In this document: piece by piece, positions 1 through 9,070 of the stretch
Position numbering within the stretch: the first letter of the stretch is position 1
Layout: every line of letters begins with the position of its first letter
Source: Prunus persica
Taxonomy: Eukaryota > Streptophyta > Magnoliopsida > Rosales > Rosaceae
Assembly: GCF_000346465.2 (NCBI RefSeq)
Contig: NC_034014.1
Coordinates: 6,082,507 to 6,146,506, forward strand
Length of the DNA: 64,000 bases
Reading direction: 5' to 3'
Position numbers and translations under genes: made by a program
The notes under the pieces: generated by a model
Seen by the model: only the letters and a program-made list of their open reading frames with translations
What the model was told of the DNA's origin: nothing
The model's database searches: none

Positions 1-428
1 ATTTCAGCAGCCACATGGCACAACTGTTGCAGCATTCCGGTTGCTATTACAGTTGTTTGGAGAGGTTGAGTAGCTGCCGGAGGTGGCTGGACAGCATGGG
101 CAGCCACGAGGGGCTGCTGGAACCCGCCGGGAAGCTGCTGGAACACGCTGGCAGCCATGGGAGGCTGCTGGAACTCGCTGGGAAGCTGCTGGAATGTGCT
201 GGCAGCCATGGGAGGGTGCTGAAATTGCCCGGGGAGCTGCTGGAATGCACTGGCAGCCATGGGATGTTGCTGGATCTCACTGGGAAGCTGCTGGAACGTG
301 CTGGCAGCGATGGGAGGTTGCTGCAAATCGCTTGCAGCAGCTGTACCTCATGGTGGCAGCGAGGCTTTGGCCGTTCCGGAGTGGGCCGTCGTGGTGGTTT
401 TGCCCCTAAGGCGTTTGCTTCCAACCAT
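1..428 (-). pseudogene. gag start of a Gypsy-type LTR retrotransposon, broken by a stop
   Basis: Read on the minus strand, an ATG at 428 opens a frame beginning MVGSKRLRGK. It meets a TGA at 350-348 after 26 codons, then stays open in the same frame to the window edge. After the stop the protein is Gln/Pro-rich, with 17-residue tandem repeats of the type FQQLPSEFQQPPMAAS. The ATG lies about 70 bases downstream of the primer-binding region of the adjacent LTR, where the gag of an LTR element belongs. The product would be a structural capsid-like protein, but the stop makes this copy defective unless it is read through. The protease, reverse transcriptase and integrase parts would lie left of the window, so assignment to Gypsy rather than another LTR class is inference. 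Long open frames on the opposite strand here are shadows of the repeats. Confidence 0.6.
79..334. repeat. 51-bp tandem repeat, five copies, inside gag
   Basis: Units start at 79, 130, 181, 232 and 283 with an exact 51-bp period, so each unit is 17 codons and the reading frame is kept. Each holds a CAGCAGCTTCCC-type core on the minus strand. The copies differ by several substitutions, which shows the array is not recent. Confidence 0.85.
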
Positions 429-515
429 GGTTGTTTGGAAGGCTTTGGTGGATTGAAAAAATAGGTTTGGAGCACACTTTGAGTATATCGCGTGCTCTCA
501 ATGAAAGCACCAATT

Positions 516-1038
516 TGTGGGAGCAAATTTCCCCACGAGAATATTCGGTTCGAAAGATTCCCCTTTCTTCTTCGCCGCCTCTTTCTCCCTGCAAAATAAA
601 ACAAATAAGAGGACCACACATGGTGGGTGTTGGCCAAAGGCCCTCCGATGCCTAAGTCAGTTCAATCGATCCGTAGAGAAACGATAGCTAAAATATGGTA
701 CATGATGTGTTTAATGTGTAAACCGAGCGGCCGGAGCCTTATGTAAAAGAGAGAGAGAAATGAGGTGGCTAGGGTTTGAGAGGAATTTTCTGTAGAGATT
801 TTAGACTTACCTCAACCTTTGTGTGTGGCCATGCTTTTATAGAGCCTCGTAGGGTTAGGGTTTGGAGAAAAATAATCCTTGTTGGGAAAGGAATTATTTT
901 TCTGATTTTAGGAGATTTAAATCAATTAGGGATTTAATGCGAATCAAATCTCTAATCAAGGCAAAAATCCCCAAATTAAATAATTCCCAATGGAAGGAAA
1001 TATTCGACCTAGGGTTTGCTTAAAATTAGGTTCCCACA
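516..1038 (-). mobile_element. LTR of a Gypsy-type retrotransposon (5' LTR, minus orientation)
   Basis: On the minus strand the LTR runs from TGTGGGAACC at 1038 to TCCCACA at 516, so its ends are the perfect inverted termini TGTGGGA/TCCCACA. A TATA-like CTATAAAAG lies at about 842-834, inside the LTR. Directly after the LTR comes AATTGGTGCTTTCATTGAG (about 515-497), where the primer-binding site should be. The flanking five bases ATAGT (1039-1043) are the candidate target-site duplication, whose partner lies outside the window. The element inserted next to, and probably within an intron of, the RBOH gene that follows. Confidence 0.7.
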
Positions 1039-1149
1039 ATAGTCATACCAGTCTATTTTCTTAGGCTACTTGATAAATCATTTCTTTTACATTGTCTTGA
1101 ACACACTTTTCCTTTTATCTCTTCTGCATATTTAATCAAAAATTTGCAG

Positions 1150-2339
1150 GCCTGCAGTGAGCTTCAAAGTACACAAACTAGAAGGGGAAATCTTGTTAGG
1201 ATGGAAACTAAAGCGAATTCAAACTTTCAGCATGATCAAGCAGGGTGAGCAGAATCTTAGCTAAAACAGCTTCACAGTTTTACTGTAGCATCATATATCA
1301 GTAAATCCTTTTTTTTTTCTTTTCTGGACAGATATCCAAGGATCCTCATAAAGGGACCTTATGGAGCCCCTGCTCAAAACTACAGGAAGTTTGACATCTT
1401 GTTGCTCATAGGTCTGGGAATTGGAGCAACTCCCTTCATCAGCATTATAAAAGATATCATAAACCAAATAAACCACAGATTTGCTTCTCCTCCTGTGAGC
1501 CAAGAACCAAAAGACTTAAATTTGTTGGAAATGTGATGTAAATGGTAACTAACACTTCAAATTAGTTCATTCATGCAGGATTCAGTACACAGCAATTCAG
1601 AAAAATCCACGGAACCCCAATTAAAGGGCCATCCAAGGGCGACTCATAGAAAGAGTCCAGAAAGAGCGTATTTTTATTGGGTAACAAGGGAACAAGCTTC
1701 CTTTGAATGGTTTAAAGGTGTCATGGATGACATTTCAGAGTGTGACCACAATGTGAGTTTCAAACTTAAAGTCAGATATTCAACTTTACCTCACTTGCTC
1801 ATTCTTTCTGTAACATGAACCACATTTACTAACATCTGCTGCAGCATATGATAGAAATGCACAACTACTTGACCAGCGTGTACGAAGAAGGAGACGCTCG
1901 GTCTGCTCTTATCGCCATGGTGCAGAAACTACAACATGCTAAGAATGGAGTTGATGTTGTCTCCGAAAGCCGGGTACTCACTAGGCCACATTACCACACA
2001 AAGCATTGTTAATGGAGTCACACTAGTTCTGTATCTCATTTCTGAGTTTAACTGTGGCAGATAAGAACACATTTTGCTAGGCCTAATTGGAGAAAGGTGT
2101 TTTCAGACTTGGCTGCCACACATCAATCTTCTAGAATAGGTAAGGCTAATTCTGTTGAAGTCTTTGAAGCTACAAAGTTTTGGACATTTTAAGCATAAGA
2201 GATGGTTATGTTTCTCTTGTTTGTTGCAGGTGTCTTCTACTGTGGAAGTCCAACACTTACCAAAACACTAAGGCAGCTCTGCCTAGAATTTAGCCTAAAT
2301 TCATCAACCCGCTTCCAATTCTACAAGGAGAACTTCTAG
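1150..2339 (+). CDS. respiratory burst oxidase homolog (plant NADPH oxidase), C-terminal six exons
   Basis: RBOH proteins are plasma-membrane NADPH oxidases that pass electrons from cytosolic NADPH through FAD and hemes to oxygen, making superoxide for signalling and tip growth. The exons read 1150-1244, 1332-1494, 1579-1752, 1845-1973, 2061-2139 and 2230-2339. All junctions are GT-AG and in phase, giving 249 residues and a TAG stop. Visible family motifs are LVRMETKA, the NADPH-binding [10 protein letters not shown] and [12 protein letters not shown], then [34 protein letters not shown] and the C-terminal YKENF. The EF-hands and transmembrane heme region are missing from the window. A Gypsy LTR ends only 112 bp before the first exon seen. 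The gene may continue to the left across an intron carrying that element, or it may be a truncated copy; the visible part is undamaged. I cannot assign the RBOH subtype. Confidence 0.9.
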
Positions 2340-2989
2340 AATAACTTGATATCCACATTGCACCAATCTTTGTAGAAATACTACTCTTCTTTTTCTTTAC
2401 ATGCTCCTCTTGTTAATTCACCGTTGTAAATTTAGAAGAAAAGGAAAATTATATACATTAATTATATACAAAAACTGAGAAATTTTTTTACCTCCTACTT
2501 AAATTGTGGTTTCAATATTCCATCTTCCTTGTTAGTATCAATCAAACCCATTTGGACACGATTATATTTAATCACACGGTTCTAAATAATAATCAAGCAA
2601 CAAAACATATTTTCATAAATGTAATTTCTCATTGTCATTTGTCTTCATCGTGGTTTATCATAGAAGGTACTCAAATGATTATTTAATTGACAAGGAGGTA
2701 TCTTTCCACTCAGATTAAAGATTCTTTCCATCACATATAATTAATTACGTGTCTTTTTGCCACTGTTTGTTTTGTCTCGTTTGGGGTCATAGGGTATATA
2801 TCATTTTGTAGAGTCGTTTAGTCCATTTCATCAAACACGCCCTTGGTTTCAACTTCATTATGGTATTAGTATGTCGTCTTCTTGTCTGACACAGTCGTTT
2901 GGAACATTGTGACCTAACAAACAAGGATTGTCGTGGCCTTCATTAGTTACTAGCAGTTTCTTTTTTCTTTCAATTAGATTTCTATTAGC
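2340..2989. other. RBOH 3' flank, no gene seen
   Basis: AT-rich sequence after the RBOH stop, presumably the 3' UTR followed by spacer. Only short open frames without family resemblance are present. Confidence 0.6.
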
Positions 2990-3402
2990 AAACGTGGATT
3001 AGGCCAGTTGGTGAGAAGTTTACCTTCTTACATTCAAATTCAAATCTCTCTTCTCATAAATTAAGGGTCTATTTGATAACTATTTTCATTTTCATTTTGT
3101 GTGCTAGAGTATAGAAGAAAAAGAGGGAGAATGGAAGTGAGAATGAGAGTGTAGATGGGATTTAGAGGGAAGATGAGAGGGAATGATGGGAAGGAGGAGT
3201 AATAAAAATAAAAATAAAAACTAAAAACTAAAATCTATTTGAAATAATTTTCACTTTCAAATTATTATTTTCACTTTTGTTACTCCTCCCATCTCATTCT
3301 CCTATATACTATAGCACAAAAAATGAAAACTAAAAACTAAAAACTAAAATTAAAATGGTTATCAAACGGCCCTAAAGTTTAAACTATCGGTTGTATAAAA
3401 TA
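2990..3402 (+). mobile_element. tRNA-derived SINE split by a MITE
   Basis: The left part has an A-box-like TTAGGCCAGTTGGTGAG and a weak B-box-like region before 3061. The right part (3376-3402) is AGTTTAAACTATCGGTTGTA plus an A-rich tail. Removing the MITE at 3065-3372 and one TAA restores a tail like those of the SINEs at 6210 and 45329. CTATTA occurs on both flanks and may be part of the target duplication. Confidence 0.55.
3065..3372. mobile_element. Tourist-like MITE (PIF/Harbinger)
   Basis: A 308-bp non-coding element with terminal inverted repeats GGGTCTATTTGATAAC and GTTATCAAACGGCCC, flanked on both sides by TAA (3062-3064, 3373-3375). A 3-bp TWA duplication and GGG-type ends are typical of PIF/Harbinger MITEs. 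The inverted similarity continues well inside through the ATTTTCATTTT and AAAACTAAAAACTA blocks. Confidence 0.8.
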
Positions 3403-3477
3403 AAAAATTCCTATTAAGAGTACTTCTCTCTCACAGTGCTAGTGGTGATCGGATAAATTAGATTGAGCTGAATCACA

Positions 3478-3630
3478 TTTAGAGGGAGGAAAATATGGTT
3501 GCTGATAGGCTTGCGAAGTTCAACAACTCTATGGACCCCGGTTGTATGTTCTTTGAGGGGCCTCCCTTGTTATGTTGTTTCTTCTGTTTTAGGTGATCTT
3601 GCTAATCTTTCTAGTCCCCGTGACTAAATG
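3478..3630 (+). mobile_element. remnant of a LINE RNase H-like tail
   Basis: The plus-strand frame reads NMVADRLAKFNNSMDPGCMF and then FEGPPLLC, like the C-terminal RNase H region that follows plant non-LTR reverse transcriptases. It is broken by stops and a frameshift soon after. No reverse transcriptase is adjacent, so this is a short orphan fragment. Confidence 0.4.
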
Positions 3631-4110
3631 TGAGACTGGGATGAATCTGATCATCAAGAGACCTGGACAATTCGGACAGTTGCCAAACCCAGAAACAATT
3701 AATATGGTGGTTGTCTTATGCCTGAGCTTCATCAAGGCATGAGACTCGATAATATATATACGCCACAACAGTGAAGGCCAATACCTACCAATTAAGATTG
3801 GATCTTAAGTACCCCCCCCCAAAAAAAAAGGTGAGGCGCCCCACCCCCCCTTCTAACAAGGTTCAAGGTCCACTTGATTTTAAAAGGAGATGTACTTGAA
3901 CATATTTTTCATGGAGTTGAGATGTTTTTGTGGAAGCTTGACTGGTTAATCTTGGAAATAAAGGGAATAATACTTAACCCATACAATATATTGAATTCAT
4001 TTCATAGAGTATTATTGTGAAATATTTGAAGACACGTACCATATTTACTAATTATATTGATAATTGTATCTCTTGTAGAGCTAAAAATTTATTTGAATGT
4101 GGTGTCTATT

Positions 4111-4180
4111 ATCTATATATATAAAGCAAAAGACAAGAATGGTAAAACATTCAAAATACTAGAAAATGCCCTTGATTAAT
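4111..4180 (+). mobile_element. possible Helitron 5' end
   Basis: TCTATATATATAAAGC preceded by A resembles the TC-starting 5' end of plant Helitrons. I could not find a matching 3' hairpin with a CTRR end, so this is only a suggestion. Confidence 0.2.
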
Positions 4181-4435
4181 ACAAACATTAAGAATTGAAA
4201 TTATTAATTAAATGAGAATAATATGGTAAATTCACACTTTTTCATATTAAAAAAAAATCAGATAATAAATCCTATTTTTATGGAACACAACTACCCATTA
4301 TCTTTTTTAATTCTAAATTAAAATTTAAAAAATTTAAAATTATGTAAATCCTTTATGTTATTTGAATTTTGATTTAAAATGGAACCTTGTGATATACCCG
4401 AAGGCCTAGTTCTTACACTCTAACATGAGTACTAC

Positions 4436-4889
4436 TAGGGGTGGATCCACATAGGGGCAAGAGGGGTCAATTGACCTCTGCAATCTCGGATTCAACGATT
4501 AGAGGTGAAAATGTTGACCCCTGTAACCACAAACTGCTTGATGAAATGTTCCAGATGGCGTAGCACACTAGCACAGCAATTAGGGGCGCGTGCTACTTGC
4601 GCGTAGCATTTCCTTTGTTTTTGTTTTTCTGATGTCAAAACGACAACGTTGTACATATTACCTTATTTCCATTATTTTGTCCTTTTACTTTCATTTATTT
4701 TATATTACTCCATTTACTTGAGTTTACAATGTAAATAAGGAAGTACCCTCCATTTGGATTCAAATAAAAATACTTAAAAATAAAATTAGAATATTATTGT
4801 TTCATTTCGATGGGTCTAATTTGTATAGAATTTTTTTTTAACCTCTTACACGTTGATCCCTGGAATGAAAATTCCTGGATCCGCCACTA
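4436..4889. mobile_element. non-autonomous hAT element
   Basis: A 454-bp element ending in TAGGGGTGGATCC and, inverted, TAGTGGCGGATCC. It is flanked by imperfect 8-bp duplications AGTACTAC (4428-4435) and CATACTAC (4890-4897). TIRs containing GTGGCGGATCC with 8-bp duplications are characteristic of a common plant hAT MITE group. It has no coding capacity. Confidence 0.75.
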
Positions 4890-4897
4890 CATACTAC

Positions 4898-5696
4898 AAA
4901 TGTTTATAACACCTGAAAGTAGAATATCAACCGAGTTTGAATTAAGGATTAGATGATGACAGTTGTTTTAGTGACAATTGCTTTTTGTTATATAAAAAAC
5001 ATATATTATTAAAAGATTTTTCACAAATAGGCACGTTCTAACCTGACATATTACACGGTTTGCCTTACTGTATCATTATTTTCTTAATGCAGTTTGCCTT
5101 TCACGGCGAAACAAAAAGAGACTATAAAAATAAAAAAGTCTTTAAAAATTTAAACATAATAGCATTCAGAATGTGTTGCGTTGCATTGACATGTTTCGAA
5201 AGGTCCAAAAGACCAAGTAAATACCAAACACTAAAAAGCTGACTTGTACATGACTACATACATTCATACAACAGTTCAAGTACTGCGTCTGTGTCTGGGT
5301 GTGCAATATGTCAGCTTTAAGCTTAAACACAAGAGACAAAGCCAATGCTGGCTGCATGCGATGCATACACTTCTTCTAGCATTGAGAATAGTAATAATAG
5401 TACTAGCTAGTGGGGTTTTCGTTTGAAAGGTTAAGTATAAATATACATAAATAAAAGGGCATTCCTTTAAATATATATTTAAGTTGATAGGCTGATAGGC
5501 TGAAACTGAAGGCATCCCACCCTCCCTCTATAGGACCCAGAACCTACTACTACTCATTAGACAATTGAGATCTTTCATTTCACAGAGCAGAAGAAGAAGA
5601 GCCCAGAAAACACATAACAGAAACCAAGACACACACACTAGAGAGAGAGAGAGAGAGAGATGCATGCAGCAGAAGAAGTGGCTTGGCTTGGGGTTT
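4898..5696. other. spacer downstream of WOX3, no gene seen
   Basis: AT-rich sequence with no recognisable coding frame. A (GA)10 tract at 5641-5660 lies just past the WOX3 stop and probably falls in its 3' UTR. Confidence 0.5.
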
Positions 5697-7313
5697 TTAG
5701 TAATTTGGTGTGGGGGTGGTGGGAGGAGAGAGAGGATTGGAGGAGGAGGGTGAGGAGGATTCTTCTTTGAGATTGGTGGCAGTGATGGGGAAGAGTTGAA
5801 GGGTCTTGAGGGGTTGTCTAGTAGTAGTAGCTCTTGTACTAGTACTACAACATGGAGAGGGTGGGCCCACATCCTCCATCATCATCATCATCATCCAATC
5901 ACGGCCGTACATACTCATCACGGACTTCTCCATCTCCACCCTCTGTGGGATCTCCATCTTCCACGCCTGGTTCATCAAGGCATCTTCAACTCCCACCTTC
6001 AAAACCAGAAACAGAGTTTCAAGCCGAAACAGAGAGCATTCAAACAAAATAAAATAAAAAAATCAGCAGCAAAATAAGATAACTTTAGTTTCTGTATTTT
6101 TCATGAACTTGTATGTGGGCTGAGGGGAATTAATCCATGTTGGCCTGCTCTTAAGTTGTCATTCATGAATTTAATGCTCTTACAAAAATTTAATTAATGC
6201 CAATGGAGTCTCTAGACCAATGAAAAAAGTGGCATTGGTTTACAAACTAAAGTAGTATCAGGTTCGAACTCCCGTAAAATCATAGTAGTGTGTTAGAGAA
6301 CCTTCTTTCATATAGTTTAAACTATTGCTTATACTAAAAAAACAAAACTAATAAAACAAATTTGCTTCCATGGCCAGGTAATTAATGAAATTATAAGTAA
6401 TTATTTGATCACGTGCTATTACAGTATATTTATATTATAATAAATATATGTTTATTTCTTTATTCTCTATTAGTGTGACACTCTTACTGCAAAATCAACT
6501 TGTGCTGGTCTTTGTATTGTAGGGCTTCCATAAAGTAATCACTATATTATGTCATGCTAATGTGGTGTTAGTAATGTATTTATGATAAGTAGAGTGCTTT
6601 GAAATAATTTTGGAAGGGGGAAGAGACCTATATATAGGACAAAATATCTATATTTGAAAGAATTAAGCTAAAACATTACTCAAAACCCAAATGGAGAAAC
6701 AGACCTATGATATATGCATGCATAAAGTAAAATGATTACAAGGAAGAAAGAAGAATATTCTCTCTCTTTCCCCAACTAGAACATTTCTCATCACTGTGTA
6801 AATCAAAAAGGAAAAAATAATAAATGAGAGAGATATATTATTTATAATATATAATTAATTAACCTGAGGAGGAGGAAGAAAGCCAGCTGACGAGTAGTTA
6901 TGACAGTTGGAAAGTTGTTGAAGAGCAGAAGAAGAAGCAGGAGGGCTGAGATGATCAAGGTACCCAAGAAGGCTCTGCTGCTGCTGCTGCTGCTGCTGGT
7001 GATGATGATGATGATGATAAGGGTTATTATGGTAATTATGATAATTGTGGTGGTGATTATAGAGAAGTTGCTGTTGCTGCAGTTGCTTACAAAGCTTCCT
7101 CCTGAGCTTCTGCCTGTCCCTGGCCTTGTGGTTCTGGAACCAGTAAAATACATTTTTGCCCTCAATCTTGCCATAGAGGGAGAGCTGGGCAGTGATGTGT
7201 TGGATTTGAGAGGCATTGGGGGTTCTGATGCCAGCCCTGTACATCTCCTCAAGGATCATCAGTTGCTCTGGGGTTGGGCACCATCTTGATGAAGAATTTG
7301 CTGCAGGAGACAT
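5697..7313 (-). CDS. WOX3: WUSCHEL-related homeobox 3 (PRESSED FLOWER)
   Basis: This is a nuclear transcription factor of the WUS clade. WOX3/PRS genes promote lateral and marginal growth of leaves and floral organs. Exon 1 (7313-6864) and exon 2 (5996-5697) join in phase 0 across an 866-bp GT-AG intron to give 249 residues. The start [20 protein letters not shown] matches the family's N-terminus. The homeodomain occupies about residues 8-72, with the WUS-type recognition helix [17 protein letters not shown] His/Gln-rich tract follows at about 87-113. Exon 2 carries the WOX3-specific [10 protein letters not shown] stretch (about 180-190) and the WUS box TLQLFP (215-220), which in this family recruits TOPLESS-type repression. 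The frame is open for about 90 codons upstream of this ATG, but conservation supports 7313. The intron holds a SINE copy. Confidence 0.93.
6210..6345 (+). mobile_element. SINE copy in the WOX3 intron
   Basis: It has a B-box-like GGTTCGAACTC and the tail AGTTTAAACTATTGCTTATA followed by an A-rich end. This tail matches those of the copies near 3376 and 45346. It lies antisense to WOX3. The 5' boundary is uncertain. Confidence 0.5.
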
Positions 7314-7403
7314 TTTACTAATTAGTTTCCCTAATTTCTTTGATAATATTAATGTTTGAGAGATTGAAGCGGTGGAGCAGCTGGTTGGTGGTGGGTTCAG
7401 TGG

Positions 7404-7485
7404 GTTTAAATAGAAAATTTTGAGCAGGGTGTTGATGTTCTGGAGAGAGTGAAGGGGTTGAGAAAGCAGGGGAGGTATAAATAGT
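7404..7485 (-). promoter_or_regulatory. candidate WOX3 core promoter
   Basis: On the minus strand two TATA-like sequences lie upstream of the WOX3 ATG: TATTTATAC near 7484-7476 and TATTTAAAC near 7412-7404. A (GA)n tract at 7495-7515 lies just upstream, as is common in plant leaders. No start site can be fixed from sequence alone. Confidence 0.35.
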
Positions 7486-7639
7486 GGTGAGGTTGAGAGA
7501 GAGAGAGAGAGAGAGGTTAAAAGAGAATAGTGTGACGTACCAGGAGTAAGGGTGGTCATGCTCTGCTTCCCTGAGAGGGGCATTCAAGTGTAGGTTTTCA
7601 GTCCTCGCAGAAACACACACACTCACAACTGAGAGAGAG

Positions 7640-8730
7640 GGGGAGAGAGGGGTACTTGAATGATTATGTCATCATATCAACATATAATATTTACTTTGTC
7701 TACAGAATGGATAAGACACACCATGTATGTTGGATTCTTGAAGCAGAGAAAGCTAATTGCCTGGAGTAGTACTATAGATTTAATTCAGCTAAGTTGCAAA
7801 TGGTGTGGGTGATGGACACTCTCCTCAAATTCTTCGGAAATTTTTGAGTTCCCAAACCAAAAAATTGTTATGAAATTAGGAAACACTCTAAAAGGATTCA
7901 TTTGAATGTTACGCATACAAACTCATAAATAATAAACGTAAGATTTTCTTAACTTCAATGAGACTCGATTTATACATATCATATTTATTAATCACATCGC
8001 TCATAAAAGTGAGACTCATTTGTCATAACCAGCTTTTTTGTAAAGAGCATGCATGCATGCAGCTCGGAAGAATATTCTTATTATTTTCCAATTCTGAAAA
8101 GAATCAAAGAATTTGGAAAAAGAGCTCAAGTAAATGACTTTCCCCTAATTTTATCACCAGATTCTTTTTCTGGGGGAGGGGGTTTCCAATTAGGATATAT
8201 ATTTATATTCATTCCCAAATTCTCTTGAGATTTTTGGTTCCCAAACTGATTGAGCTACCATTAACCGACAATTCTCAATACTGTGGTAAACGTAAGCTTT
8301 CCATGCCACAAGAAGACATACAAAATAGACAACTTTAAAAGAAGCAGACATACAAATTTCATAAATGCATGCTGCTTCGATTGCCATGTGGTTTTCTTTG
8401 ACTTTCTTGGCCTACTTCACCCTGACAACATTCCCTCATAATCCAAATACAGACAAATTCAATCAACAGTGATTTTATCTTTCTTCTCATGACAAAGTTC
8501 AAAAGTGAATCATTTACCAAAAGATAAGTTTAAAAGTGAATATACACTACTACTACTACTACTTCTTTTTATTTTTATTTTTTTTAATGATTAATAGAAT
8601 AATAATTCTTACTCCATACTCTTATTTATAGAAGTCGGCGATTTGTTGGCCTCAAAATTTGTTGTTGCAACATCAAATCTAGAGACGAGTATGTCGTTGA
8701 CTAAAAGAAAGAGGGAAAATGTTGAGAAAC
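7640..8730. other. upstream region of WOX3, no gene seen
   Basis: AT-rich non-coding sequence. No conserved coding frame, RNA gene or element with clear ends was recognised. Confidence 0.5.
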
Positions 8731-8733
8731 TAA

Positions 8734-9067
8734 GGGTCTGTTTGATATTTAACTAGAATTTAATTTTTTTAAACTCAAAAATAGAATTTGAGTCTAAAAT
8801 AAAGAAAATATATTTGGTAGTCCTATTTTTAAAAACTTAAACTCAAGAACAACTAAAAAAACACCTCAATTACTAAAACCAAAAAATATCTATTTTTTCA
8901 GTTTTTTTCTAACAACTCACAAATTCTCAAATTTTTAATATTTGAAAACAGTTTTCAAGTTGCATACCAAACAAGTTTTTGAATCTTAAAAATAGATTTA
9001 AGAACTCCTTGTTAAAAAAAATCAAAGTTTTTGAGTTTTCTATTTGAATAGGATACCAAACACCCCC
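8734..9067. mobile_element. Tourist-like MITE (PIF/Harbinger), second family
   Basis: A 334-bp AT-rich element starting GGGTCTGTTTGATAT and ending ATACCAAACACCCCC, flanked by TAA on both sides (8731-8733, 9068-9070). The ends resemble those of the element at 3065, but the interior (poly-A/T and AAACTCAA blocks) differs, so it is a separate family. Confidence 0.75.
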
Positions 9068-9070
9068 TAA

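Noticed and set aside
15..637. Long overlapping open frames on both strands at the left edge
   Set aside because: They are shadows of the 51-bp tandem repeat. The supported reading is the minus-strand gag frame from 428, which is broken by a stop.
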